Assembly (NCBI GenBank): GCA_947464185.1
Contig: CANHVY010000024.1
Coordinates: 1 to 59,512, forward strand
Reading direction: 5' to 3'
Source of the DNA: Burkholderiales bacterium
Lineage (GTDB): Bacteria > Pseudomonadota > Gammaproteobacteria > Burkholderiales > Burkholderiaceae_C
DNA: 59,512 nucleotides
The position numbers were made by a program, and so were the translations under genes. Shown here in pieces: positions 19,361 through 27,608 of this stretch. The first letter of the stretch is position 1. The number at the start of each line of letters is the position of its first letter. The notes beneath the pieces are model-generated. The model did no database searches. It had not been told where the DNA came from and saw only the letters and a list, made by a program, of their open reading frames with translations.

Positions 19361-20479
19361 TCAGTGCGGCACGAGGTGGTCGCGCAGGGCGGCCAGATCG
19401 GGCATGTCGCCCAGGCCCGGCCGCTCGCTCAGGTGCACGCGGCCGTCCACCACCTGGGCCACCGGCCCGCAGGTGGCCGTGCGCAGCGGGTTGGGGTTGG
19501 CGTCCACCTCCAGCAGGCCGTCCCCGCCTGCGGCCGCCAGGAGGTGGGCCGAGGCGAGCAGGCCCACGCCGGCCCCCAGGAAGTGCGGGCAGTAGCGCAG
19601 CCCGCGCGCCAGCGCCTGGCGCGCCACGGGCAGACACGCGCTGAAGCCGCCCCACTTGGCCAGGTCGGGCTGCAGCACGCCCAGGCAGCGCGCGTCCACC
19701 GCCTGCCCGAAGGCCTCGACGCTGGCCAGGTTCTCGCCTGCGGCCAGCGGCATGGGCACGCGCGCAGACAGCGCTTGCCACTCGCTCCAGGGCCGCGTGG
19801 CGCGCAGCGGTTCCTCCAGCCAGCGAAGGCCGAACGGCGCGAAGGCGGCGGCGTGCCCGGCTGCGGCCTCCAGGTCCCAGGCCTGGTTGGCGTCGACCAT
19901 GAGGTCGGCCTCGCCCACGGCCTCGCGCAGGGCCTTCAGGTTGCCCAGATCGCGGTCACGTCCGAACCCCACCTTGAGCTTGAACGCGCGAAAGCCCTGG
20001 GCCTGCTGCGCCGCAGCCAGGCGTTCGGGCTCGGTGGGGTTCAGGCCGCTGGCATAGACGGGCACCTCGGGGCTCACACCCCCCAGCAGCCGCCACAGCG
20101 GCTGGCCCAGCCGGCGGGCGTGCAGGTCCCACAGGGCGATGTCCAGCCCGGCAATGCACTGGGCGATGGGCCCGGGCTCGGCGGATTGGATGGCCAGCAC
20201 CTCGGTGCGTGCGCTCAGCTCCTGGAAGGCAGCCGCCGGCGAGGCGTGGCGGCTGCCCACGAGCAGGGGCGCGAACACGCTGTCCAGCAGACGGGCGCGG
20301 TGCTCGGCACCCACGGTAGGGAAGTTGCACCAGACCTCGCCCCAGCCCTGCGCGCCTTCGGTGTCGGTGACGCGCACGAACACCGCCGGCCGGTCGCGCA
20401 TGATGCCGAAGGAGGTCTGCACCGGTGTGTCGATGGGGCAGCGCAGGACGAAGGCTTCCAGCCGGGCCACGTTCAGCAT
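19361..20479 (-). CDS. Mandelate racemase/muconate lactonizing-type enolase superfamily enzyme
   Basis: A 372-aa enolase-superfamily protein. Visible catalytic positions are FKLKVGF (the KxK base motif), the three metal ligands in VDANQ, WLEEP and AAGEN, and a QPDLAKWGG ... CPHFLGAG pair that gives the Asp-His dyad of the mandelate racemase subgroup. This predicts a racemase or acid-sugar/hydroxyacid dehydratase rather than a cycloisomerase. The ATG at 20479 overlaps the GntR stop by one base (TGATG), so the two are translationally coupled. An upstream ORF extension belongs to the GntR coding sequence in another frame and is not part of this protein. Confidence 0.85.
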   Translation of the reverse strand: MLNVARLEAFVLRCPIDTPVQTSFGIMRDRPAVFVRVTDTEGAQGWGEVWCNFPTVGAEHRARLLDSVFAPLLVGSRHASPAAAFQELSARTEVLAIQSAEPGPIAQCIAGLDIALWDLHARRLGQPLWRLLGGVSPEVPVYASGLNPTEPERLAAAQQAQGFRAFKLKVGFGRDRDLGNLKALREAVGEADLMVDANQAWDLEAAAGHAAAFAPFGLRWLEEPLRATRPWSEWQALSARVPMPLAAGENLASVEAFGQAVDARCLGVLQPDLAKWGGFSACLPVARQALARGLRYCPHFLGAGVGLLASAHLLAAAGGDGLLEVDANPNPLRTATCGPVAQVVDGRVHLSERPGLGDMPDLAALRDHLVPH

Positions 20480-21204
20480 CAGGTCACCAGGTCCATCTCG
20501 AAGTGGATGTAGTCGCCCCGGTAGGTGATCTCCCCCAGGTACAGCACCGTGCCGTCGGGCGCGGTGACAACGCGCCGCACCTCGGCCACGGGTGCGTTCA
20601 GCGGCAGTTCCAGCAGCTGCGCCACCTCCAGATCGGCGGTGGCGATGGACAGCGTCTGCCAGGCGCGCGCGATCTGCACCTGCGGCAGTTCCAGCAGCAC
20701 CGGGATCACGGTCTCGTGGAGAAAGCGCTGGGGTGCCAGGCGGAACACCCGCTCGTCCATGTGGATCGAGATCACGCAATAGGCCACGTCCTGGCGCGAG
20801 TGCACGCGGCGCAGGAAGCGGTAGCCGGGCGCGGGCAGGCCGTCGCGCTCGCGCAGCGCGGGCATGGCCGCCGTGTCCTCGATCAGCGTGAGCTTGGGCT
20901 TGTCTTCCCGGTACACATCGGCCAGATCACGCAGGTTGGTCTCCAGGCGTAGCCAGCGGTCGGGGCCCGCCTGGGCGGTGACGAAGGTGCCGCGCCCGCG
21001 CTGGGGCGACACCAGGTTCTCGCGCGCCAGGCGCTCGATGGCCTGGCGCACCGTGACGCGCGCCACGCCGAACTCCGCCACCAGCGCGTCCAGGGACGGC
21101 AGCAGGTCGCCCTCCTTCCACACGCCGCGGGCGATGCGCTGGCGCAGCAGGTCGGCCAGCTGGGCGTAGCGGGGCAGGGGGCTGTGGCTGAAGGTGTCTC
21201 GCAA
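20479..21204 (-). CDS. GntR-family transcriptional regulator (HutC/UTRA type)
   Basis: A 241-aa regulator. An N-terminal winged helix (about residues 10-75, YAQLADLLRQRIARGVWKEGD ... VTVRQAIERLARENLV) is followed by the GRGTFV hinge and a UTRA effector domain. It leads the minus-strand catabolic operon and is divergent from the GMC oxidoreductase, so it probably controls both directions in response to a pathway intermediate. The 176-bp divergent region holds an AT-rich symmetric element, CTAT-TT-ATAG at 21261-21270, which is a candidate operator. Confidence 0.88.
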   Translation of the reverse strand: MRDTFSHSPLPRYAQLADLLRQRIARGVWKEGDLLPSLDALVAEFGVARVTVRQAIERLARENLVSPQRGRGTFVTAQAGPDRWLRLETNLRDLADVYREDKPKLTLIEDTAAMPALRERDGLPAPGYRFLRRVHSRQDVAYCVISIHMDERVFRLAPQRFLHETVIPVLLELPQVQIARAWQTLSIATADLEVAQLLELPLNAPVAEVRRVVTAPDGTVLYLGEITYRGDYIHFEMDLVT

Positions 21205-21260
21205 GGGGCGGGGCCCACCAGGGGCTGGTGAATGGGGTTGGCTCTATTGTGCTGAACGTC

Positions 21261-21270
21261 CTATTTATAG
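21261..21270. promoter_or_regulatory. Candidate GntR operator in divergent promoter region
   Basis: A short inverted repeat, CTAT-TT-ATAG, lies in the only AT-rich part of the 176-bp space between the divergent GntR and GMC genes. Position and symmetry fit an autoregulatory GntR site, and the same bases could hold a -10 element. The repeat is short, so this is tentative. Confidence 0.3.
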
Positions 21271-21380
21271 TACCTTTAAGGCATGCATCTGCACAGTCCC
21301 GAGTTTTCCCGAAGCCAGAGATGCTCTTCTGGCAGCCTGCCCATCTCTGCAACCGCAGCCGCGGCCCGGAGGCCTGTTCG

Positions 21381-22988
21381 ATGAGTTCCACCGTACCAAC
21401 GGCTGACTGGGACCACATCATCGTCGGCGCCGGCTCGGCCGGTTGCGTGCTGGCCCAGCGCCTGAGCGCCGCCGGGCGTCGCGTCCTGGTGTTGGAAGCG
21501 GGCGGCTCGGACCGCAACTTCTGGATCCACCTGCCGGTGGGCTACTTCAAGACCATCTACGACCAGCGCTTCTCGCGCCTGTTCGACACCGAGCCGTCCG
21601 AGGGCTCGGGCGGGCGCAACATCGTGTGGCCCCGCGGCCGGGTGGTGGGTGGTTCGTCCTCCATCAACGGCCTGGTCTACATCCGCGGCCAGCATGAGGA
21701 CTATGCCGACTGGGTGCGGGCGGGGGCCGCGGGGTGGGACTACCGCAGCGTCCTGCCGCACTTCCGCCGCTCCGAGCGTTATGAGGGTGGGGCCAGCGAG
21801 TTCCACGGGGCCGAGGGCGAACTGGGCGTCTCGAACCTGCGCAACGACCACCCCTACTGCGAGGCCTGGGTGCAGGCGGGCATGCAGGCCGGCCTGCCGC
21901 GCAACCCCGATTTCAATGCGGCTTCAGACTTTGGTGTCGGTGCTTACCAGCTGTCCATCTGGGGCGGTTGGCGCTCCAGCGCGGCCCGGGCCTTCCTGAA
22001 GCCCGCGCGGAAGCGCCCCAACCTGCAGCTGGAACTGCGGGCCCAGGTGTCGCGGGTGCTGTTCGAGGGCGGCCGTGCCGTGGGCGTGGAGTGGGTGCAG
22101 GGCGGGCAGGTCCGGCAGGCCCGCGCCCAGGGGGATGTCATCCTGAGCGCCGGGGCCCTGCAGTCGCCGCAGTTGCTGCAGCTCTCCGGCATCGGCCCGG
22201 CGGCGCTGTTGCGCAAGCATGGCATTCCGGTGGTGCTCGATGCTCCTGACGTCGGACAGAACCTGCAGGACCATTACCAGGCCCGCGTCATCGTGCGCCT
22301 GAAGCGCAAGGTGTCGCTGAACAACCAGGTGCGCAATCCCTTCTCGCTGGCCAAGATGGGGCTGCAGTGGCTGCTGGCCAACCGCGGGCCGCTCACGGTG
22401 GGCGCAGGCCAGGTGGGCGGCTTTGCCCGCACCGACCAGGCGCGCGACGGCCGTGCCGACGTGCAGTTCAACGTGATGCCGCTGTCGGTGGACAAGCCGG
22501 GCGACCCGCTGCACGACTACCCCGGCTTCAGCGCTTCGGTGTGCCAGTGCCGCCCGTTGTCGCGCGGCAGCGTGCAGATCCGCTCGGCCGACCCCTTCGA
22601 GCAGCCCCGCATCGACCCGCGCTATTTCAGCGAGCCGCTGGACCGGGAGACCATGGTCTCCGGCCTGCAGTGGCTGCGCGACATCTATGCCCAGCCGGCC
22701 TTTCGAGACCTCTGGGACCTGGAGACCATGCCCGGGCCGGGCGTGGCCACGCGCCAGCAGTTGTGGGACTTCGCGCGCAGCCGCGGCGGCACGGTCTTCC
22801 ATCCGGTGGGCACCTGCCGCATGGGCAGCGACGAGCAGGCCGTGCTTGACCCGCAACTGCGCGTGCGCGGTGTGGACGGCTTGCGCGTCATCGATGCCTC
22901 GGCCATGCCCACGCTCATCTCGGCCAACACCAACGCCGCGTCCATCATGGTGGGCGAGCGCGGGGCCGCGTTTCTTCTGGGTGCGTAA
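21381..22988 (+). CDS. GMC-family FAD oxidoreductase (choline dehydrogenase-like)
   Basis: A 535-aa flavoprotein oxidising an alcohol group. It has the dinucleotide-binding start DHIIVGAGSAGCVLAQRLS, the GMC signature GRVVGGSSSINGLVYIRG near residue 90, SAGALQSPQLLQLSGIGP, and the catalytic pair HPVGTCRMG (His) with ISANTNAASIMVGE (Asn). ATG at 21381 is preceded by GGAGG at a good distance and starts the conserved region. A longer frame from 21228 is unlikely. Facing a choline-sulfatase operon, choline is an attractive substrate, but many GMC enzymes with this look act on other alcohols, so I do not call it betA. Confidence 0.88.
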   Translation: MSSTVPTADWDHIIVGAGSAGCVLAQRLSAAGRRVLVLEAGGSDRNFWIHLPVGYFKTIYDQRFSRLFDTEPSEGSGGRNIVWPRGRVVGGSSSINGLVYIRGQHEDYADWVRAGAAGWDYRSVLPHFRRSERYEGGASEFHGAEGELGVSNLRNDHPYCEAWVQAGMQAGLPRNPDFNAASDFGVGAYQLSIWGGWRSSAARAFLKPARKRPNLQLELRAQVSRVLFEGGRAVGVEWVQGGQVRQARAQGDVILSAGALQSPQLLQLSGIGPAALLRKHGIPVVLDAPDVGQNLQDHYQARVIVRLKRKVSLNNQVRNPFSLAKMGLQWLLANRGPLTVGAGQVGGFARTDQARDGRADVQFNVMPLSVDKPGDPLHDYPGFSASVCQCRPLSRGSVQIRSADPFEQPRIDPRYFSEPLDRETMVSGLQWLRDIYAQPAFRDLWDLETMPGPGVATRQQLWDFARSRGGTVFHPVGTCRMGSDEQAVLDPQLRVRGVDGLRVIDASAMPTLISANTNAASIMVGERGAAFLLGA

Positions 22989-23007
22989 CCCGGCCGGGCG
23001 GGCCGGG
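22989..23007. terminator. Possible hairpin between convergent GMC and BVMO genes
   Basis: Immediately after the GMC stop, CCCGGCC (22989-22995) pairs with GGCCGGG (23001-23007) around a five-base loop. It lies between convergent genes, where terminators are expected, but no T-run follows on either strand. Confidence 0.35.
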
Positions 23008-23043
23008 CCGGTGCCTTCAGCGGGACCAGCGGTCGGTGCCGGC

Positions 23044-24600
23044 CTAAGGTGACGCCTCAGGTGACACCTGCTGGGACGCCTGCTGGCGGACCCCAGGCAT
23101 CAGCTCGTAGGCGGCGAAGTCTGGCGCTGCCAAGCCCTCCACGTACTCCTGGGTGAACCCGGGCCACAGCGCCACGATGCGGCCGCTGTCGTCGCGGTAC
23201 CAGCTGCGGCAGGTGGACCACACCGAGCCCGCCAGCCGCGCCTGCAGCGCCGCGTTGTACGCCGCCTGCACCTGCGGCCGCACGGCGATCCCGCGGTGGC
23301 CGCCTTGCAGCACATGGCGGATGCAGGCCACCATGTGCTGCGCCTGGGGTTCGATGTACAGCAGCGTGGAGGTGTGACCTGTGCCGGTGTTGGGGCCCAG
23401 CATCAGGAACAGGTTGGGAAACCCTGCGACGGCCACGCCCTGCCAGGCCTGGGCACCGTCGCGCCAGGCCGTGGCCAGGCGCTGCCCGCCCGGGCCCTGG
23501 ATGTCCACCGAGGCCAACAGCCGCGTCGTGTCGAAACCCGTGGCGCACACCAGCGTGTCGACCGGCCGCTCACGCCCATCGGCCGTGACGATGCCCGTGG
23601 GCGTGATGCGGTCGATGCCCTCGGTGACGAGTTCCACGTTCGGCTGCGACAGCGCGGGGTAGAAGTCGTTGGAATAGATGATGCGCTTGCAGCCCAGCGG
23701 GTAGGGTGGGCGCAGTTTCGTGCGCAGGGTGGGGTCCGGCACCTGGCGCTGCAGGTGCCGCGCCGCTGTCTTGAGCATGCCGCGCCGGGCCACCGTGCCT
23801 TCGTCAAAGCCGCGCCGGCCCCACTCCAGCAGGTGGTACCAGAAGGCCCGCACGGCCCAGGCGTAAGGCGGAAAGCGCGCCAGCAGCCGGTCCAGGGCGA
23901 AGTAGGGCCGGTCCATGCGCGGCAGCACCCAGTTGGCGGTGCGCTGGAACACGTGCAACTGGGCAGCTTGCTGCGCCAACGGCGGGATGAGTTGCGAGGC
24001 GGTGGAGCCCGTGCCGATCACCGCCACGCGCTGCCCGTGGGCGCGGTAGCTGGCGTCCCAGCGGGCCGAGTGCAGCTTGCGGCCTTGGAAGTGGTCGAGC
24101 CCCGGGATGTCCGGCCAACGCACCTGGGACAGCGGGCCGGTGCTGCAGACAAAGAAGCGGGTGAGGATCTGCCGATGGCCCTCGGGCCCTTGCGTGTCCA
24201 GCGTCCACCAGCCTTCGGTGTCGTCAAAGCGCGCCGCCGTGATCTTGACGCCCAGCCGCAGGTGCGGCTGCAGGCCGTACTTGTCGGCGCAATGCGCCAT
24301 GTAGGCCTGGATCTGCGACGCGGCTGCAAAGCGCTGGCGCCAGTGCGGGTTGGGCTCGAAGCTGAAGCTGTAGAGCGGCGCTGGCACGTCCACATGCGCG
24401 CCGGGGTATCGGTTGTCCCACCAGGTGCCGCCCACGCCGGCCTGTTGCTCCAGGATGAGGAAGTCGTGCAGCCCGGCGAGCTTGAGCTCGATGCCCAGGC
24501 ACAGCCCGGACATGCCGGCCCCCAGGATCACCACGTCATGCATGGGCGTACTGCCGGGACGGGCGTCACCGGTGACGGTCTGGGCGGGGCAGGCAGACAT
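23044..24600 (-). CDS. Flavin monooxygenase, Baeyer-Villiger type
   Basis: A 518-aa FAD/NADPH monooxygenase. It has N-terminal VVILGAGMSGLCLG, a GGTWWDNRYPGAHVD segment and VAVIGTGSTASQ for NADPH. The Baeyer-Villiger fingerprint reads FQGRKLHSARWD (F-x-G-x3-H-x3-W-D). The C-terminal part has GPNTGTGHTS and the RSWYRDDSGRI stretch common in these enzymes. It would convert ketones to esters or lactones, or N-hydroxylate. The start is uncertain: ATG at 24600 gives 19 extra residues before the ATG at 24543, and neither has a clear ribosome-binding site. It is divergent from lpxC and is the last accessory gene before the core resumes. Confidence 0.85.
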   Translation of the reverse strand: MSACPAQTVTGDARPGSTPMHDVVILGAGMSGLCLGIELKLAGLHDFLILEQQAGVGGTWWDNRYPGAHVDVPAPLYSFSFEPNPHWRQRFAAASQIQAYMAHCADKYGLQPHLRLGVKITAARFDDTEGWWTLDTQGPEGHRQILTRFFVCSTGPLSQVRWPDIPGLDHFQGRKLHSARWDASYRAHGQRVAVIGTGSTASQLIPPLAQQAAQLHVFQRTANWVLPRMDRPYFALDRLLARFPPYAWAVRAFWYHLLEWGRRGFDEGTVARRGMLKTAARHLQRQVPDPTLRTKLRPPYPLGCKRIIYSNDFYPALSQPNVELVTEGIDRITPTGIVTADGRERPVDTLVCATGFDTTRLLASVDIQGPGGQRLATAWRDGAQAWQGVAVAGFPNLFLMLGPNTGTGHTSTLLYIEPQAQHMVACIRHVLQGGHRGIAVRPQVQAAYNAALQARLAGSVWSTCRSWYRDDSGRIVALWPGFTQEYVEGLAAPDFAAYELMPGVRQQASQQVSPEASP

Positions 24601-24663
24601 GAACCGATTGTGGCCACCCGAGGCGCGCTTTGAGGGAAAACCCTCCTGGGCGACAATGCAGGC

Positions 24664-25599
24664 ATGCTGGCGCAACGCACTCTCAAGTCGCTCACCCGGG
24701 CCGTTGGCGTGGGCGTGCACAGCGGCCAGAAGGTGGAGCTGACGCTGCGGCCCGCCCCGGCGGACCACGGCATCACCTTCCGCCGCACAGATCTGCCCGT
24801 GCCCGTGGACATCCCCGTCAATGCCTTTGCGGTGAGCGACACGCGCATGGCCTCCACCATCAGCCCGGGCGGCGACCCCGGTGCGCCCAAGGTGCAGACC
24901 ATCGAGCACCTGATGTCGGCCTGCGCCGGGCTGGGACTGGACAACCTCGTCGTGGACATCACGGCCGAGGAGGTGCCCATCCTCGACGGCTCGGCCGCCA
25001 GCTTCGTGTATCTGCTGCAAAGCGCGGGCATCGAGGTGCAGCGCGCGCCCAAGCGCTTTCTGCGGGTGAAGAAGCCGGTGGAGATCCGCGAAGGCGAGGG
25101 CGCTTCGCTGAAGTGGGCGCGCCTGGAGCCGCACCACGGCTACCGCCTGACCTTCGAGATCGACTTCGGCCACCCGGCGCTGGATGCCACCGGGCAGCGC
25201 GTGAGCTTCGACATGGGTTCGGGCCGCTACCAGGCCGACATCGCGCGCGCCCGCACCTTCGGCTTCACGCGTGATGTGGAGATGATGCGCGCCCGCGGCC
25301 TGGGCCTGGGCGGCAGCATGGACAACGTGATCGTCATCGACGACTACCGCGTGCTCAACAGCGAGGGCCTGCGCTACGACGACGAGTTCGCCAAGCACAA
25401 GATCCTGGACGCCATCGGCGACCTGCACATCGCCGGCAAGCCGCTGCTGGCCCACTACGTGGCCTACCGCAGCGGCCACGCACTGAACAACCGCCTGTTG
25501 CGCGCGCTGCTGGCCGACGAGACCGCCTACGACATCCTCACCTTCGAGGACGAAACCCGCGCCCCGGCCGGCCTGGCCGCGCTGGCGCCGGCTTGGTGA
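24664..25599 (+). CDS. lpxC: UDP-3-O-acyl-N-acetylglucosamine deacetylase LpxC
   Basis: Zinc deacetylase, the committed step of lipid A synthesis. The zinc and catalytic positions are visible: [16 protein letters not shown] (first His), the [18 protein letters not shown] block (His and Asp ligands) and [14 protein letters not shown] (catalytic His). N-terminal [21 protein letters not shown] is standard and the length of 311 aa is normal. Usually lpxC directly follows ftsZ in this bacterial group. Here it is separated by accessory genes and must have its own promoter in the 63-bp space shared with the divergent monooxygenase, or in that gene. Confidence 0.97.
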   Translation: MLAQRTLKSLTRAVGVGVHSGQKVELTLRPAPADHGITFRRTDLPVPVDIPVNAFAVSDTRMASTISPGGDPGAPKVQTIEHLMSACAGLGLDNLVVDITAEEVPILDGSAASFVYLLQSAGIEVQRAPKRFLRVKKPVEIREGEGASLKWARLEPHHGYRLTFEIDFGHPALDATGQRVSFDMGSGRYQADIARARTFGFTRDVEMMRARGLGLGGSMDNVIVIDDYRVLNSEGLRYDDEFAKHKILDAIGDLHIAGKPLLAHYVAYRSGHALNNRLLRALLADETAYDILTFEDETRAPAGLAALAPAW

Positions 25600-25620
25600 G
25601 CGCCCCGGATCCGCGCCGCC

Positions 25621-25806
25621 ATGCTGATCTTCCGCCTCGTCTTTGGCCTGCTGCTGCTGGCCGGCGTGCTGTGCTTTGCGATGTACATCGCCACCGGCCA
25701 CCCCACCTGGAAGCGCAACGGCTTCATCATCGTCAAATGGACCGTGCTGGCCGCCCTGGCCTTCTTCATGGTGTTGATACTGGAGCGGTTGGCGGTGCTG
25801 CTATAG
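25621..25806 (+). CDS. Small two-helix membrane protein of unknown function
   Basis: A 61-aa protein with two hydrophobic segments (LVFGLLLLAGVLCFAMYIA, and TVLAALAFFMVLILERLAVLL) separated by a short charged loop HPTWKRNGFIIVKW. It lies 21 bp after lpxC on the same strand, so it is probably co-transcribed. I do not recognise a functional family. Confidence 0.65.
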   Translation: MLIFRLVFGLLLLAGVLCFAMYIATGHPTWKRNGFIIVKWTVLAALAFFMVLILERLAVLL

Positions 25807-25868
25807 GCGCACGTCTGGCCTGTAGCGCCGGCCGGCCCAGTTCACCGCTCTGGCTCAGCGCGCACCTC

Positions 25869-26873
25869 TCAGGTGACGCACCCCGCCTCCACCACCGCCT
25901 GCGGTGCCACCGCCACCGGCTCGGGCACCCGGTAGCCGTAGCGCACCGCAGTCAGTTCGGCCAGGATGCTGACGGCGATTTCCGGCGGCGTGCGGGCGCC
26001 GTTCTTCAGGCCCACGGGGCCGTGCAGGCGGGCCAATGAGGCCTCGCTCATGCCGAAGTGCTCCATCAGCCGCGCACGGCGCTTGGCCTGGTTGACGCGC
26101 GAGCCGATGGCACCGACGTAGAACGCCGGGCTGACCAGCGCTTCCATCAGCGCCAGGTCGTCGAGCTTGGGGTCGTGGGTGAGGGCGATGACGGCGGTGT
26201 GGCCGTCGGGCTGCAACTCGCGCACCACATCGTCGGGCATGCCGGGCACGAGGCGGGCATGCTCGGCGGGGAAGCCGGTGGTGTACTCCTCGCGCGGGTC
26301 GCACACCAGCACTTCGTAGCCCAGGGCCGCGGCCATGGGGCAGAGGTATTGCGTGAGCTGCCCGGCGCCGACGATCAGCAGGCGCCAACTCGGGCCGTGA
26401 TGGGTGACGAGGTGGGTGTCGGTCAGCTCCAGTTCGTCTGTGCTGCCCGCGGGCTGCAGCTCCACCTCCCCCGTGGCCAGGGTCAGGCGGCGGCGCACGC
26501 GCTGGCCGGCCTGCAACTGCTGCAGCAGTTCGTCCAGCCGCGTGCAGGCCTGCACAGGTTCCAGCACCAGTTCGATCAAGCCGCCGCAGGGCAGGCCGAA
26601 GCGGTGCGCGGCCTCTGCGTCGATGCCGTAGCGCACCACCTGCGGCACGCCGCTGGCCAGGGCGCCTGCCTTGGCCTTGGCGATCAGGTCGTCTTCAATG
26701 CAGCCGCCCGAGACGCTGCCGGCGACCAGGCCGTCGTCGCGAATGGCCACGCTGGAGCCCGGTGGACGTGGCGCCGAACCCCAGGTGCGCGTGATGGAGC
26801 CCAGCGCTACGGCGTGGCCGGCCGTGCGCCAGTCACGCACCTGCCGCAGGATCTGCAGATCGATGTTGTCCAT
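25869..26873 (-). CDS. xdhC: XdhC/CoxF-family molybdenum-cofactor insertion chaperone
   Basis: A 334-aa XdhC-like protein, which binds molybdopterin cofactor, supports its sulfuration and hands it to xanthine-oxidase-family enzymes. The XdhC/CoxI N-terminal domain shows GSITRTWGSAPRPPGSSVAI and AGSVSGGCIEDDL, with LPCGGLIELVLEP after it. The C-terminal Rossmann domain has RLLIVGAGQLTQYLCPMA and ends with GLKNGARTPPEIAVSILAELTA. It is divergent from the coxSLM operon across 221 bp, which fits a role in maturing that enzyme. Confidence 0.92.
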   Translation of the reverse strand: MDNIDLQILRQVRDWRTAGHAVALGSITRTWGSAPRPPGSSVAIRDDGLVAGSVSGGCIEDDLIAKAKAGALASGVPQVVRYGIDAEAAHRFGLPCGGLIELVLEPVQACTRLDELLQQLQAGQRVRRRLTLATGEVELQPAGSTDELELTDTHLVTHHGPSWRLLIVGAGQLTQYLCPMAAALGYEVLVCDPREEYTTGFPAEHARLVPGMPDDVVRELQPDGHTAVIALTHDPKLDDLALMEALVSPAFYVGAIGSRVNQAKRRARLMEHFGMSEASLARLHGPVGLKNGARTPPEIAVSILAELTAVRYGYRVPEPVAVAPQAVVEAGCVT

Positions 26874-26919
26874 GGGTGCAGCTTATCGCGCAGCGCGCCA
26901 GCCCCGTCAGCCCGGGCAT

Positions 26920-26998
26920 CCCCTATGACATGCACCGCATAACCGGCCTGGTGGGCCGAAGAGGGCAGCGCCCACTTCTGCAAATGATTTCATAGGGG
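26920..26998. promoter_or_regulatory. Widely spaced 9-bp inverted repeat between xdhC and coxS
   Basis: CCCCTATGA at 26920-26928 recurs exactly inverted as TCATAGGGG at 26990-26998, with 61 bp between the arms. The element sits in the divergent control region of xdhC and the cox operon and could be a pair of operator sites bound by one regulator. Identity of the regulator is unknown. Confidence 0.4.
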
Positions 26999-27094
26999 TT
27001 TGTGGGGGCGTGGCAAGAGGACGGTGCCCCCTAGCATCTGCCGTCGGCCACGGCTGCAAGGGGCAGCTCGCAAGGCATTCAGGAGACACGTTCC

Positions 27095-27574
27095 ATGGGT
27101 CACACCATCACGCTTGAGGTCAATGGCAAGTCGGTGACGCGGGAGGTCGAACCGCAGACCACGCTGTCCGAGTTCATCCGCGAGAGCCTGCGCTTGACGG
27201 GCACCCACATCGGCTGCGACACCTCGCAGTGCGGCGCCTGTACCGTGCATGTCGACGGCCGTGCCGTCAAGAGTTGCAACATGTTGGCAGTGCAGGCTGC
27301 CGGCCGGGCGGTGACCACCATCGAGGGCCTGGCTGCCGTCGATGGCACCTTGCACCCGATGCAGGCTGCCTTCAAGGCCTGCCACGGCCTGCAGTGCGGC
27401 TTCTGCACCCCGGGCATGGTGATGAGCGCCGTGGATCTGGTCAAGCACCACGGCTGCCACAGCGAAGCCCAGGTGCGCGAGGCCCTGGAAGGCAACATCT
27501 GCCGCTGCACCGGTTATCACAACATCGTCAAGGCCGTGCAGCAAGGCGCGGCCGCTATGACATCGGCGGCCTGA
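27095..27574 (+). CDS. coxS: CO-dehydrogenase-type small subunit, [2Fe-2S] protein CoxS
   Basis: A 159-aa iron-sulfur subunit of a molybdenum hydroxylase. The first cluster is ligated by [22 protein letters not shown] (plant-ferredoxin-type, about residues 41-62). The second is bound by [10 protein letters not shown] and ICRCTGY (about 103-143). It carries electrons from the molybdenum centre of CoxL to the FAD of CoxM. A good AGGAGA ribosome-binding site precedes the ATG. It opens the operon S-L-M-D-E, the order typical of form II cox clusters. Confidence 0.95.
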   Translation: MGHTITLEVNGKSVTREVEPQTTLSEFIRESLRLTGTHIGCDTSQCGACTVHVDGRAVKSCNMLAVQAAGRAVTTIEGLAAVDGTLHPMQAAFKACHGLQCGFCTPGMVMSAVDLVKHHGCHSEAQVREALEGNICRCTGYHNIVKAVQQGAAAMTSAA

Positions 27575-27608
27575 GGGCCTGCCGAGAACCCTCCAAGGAG
27601 AGTCACCC

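Noticed and set aside
21381..22988. Calling the GMC gene betA outright.
   Set aside because: No betB or betI is present and GMC dehydrogenases with these motifs act on many alcohols; only the nearby BetC-like sulfatase hints at choline.
23044..24663. An attachment site or integrase at the end of the accessory region.
   Set aside because: No integrase, tRNA or recognisable direct repeat could be found at 5950-6060 or 24600-24663 by eye.
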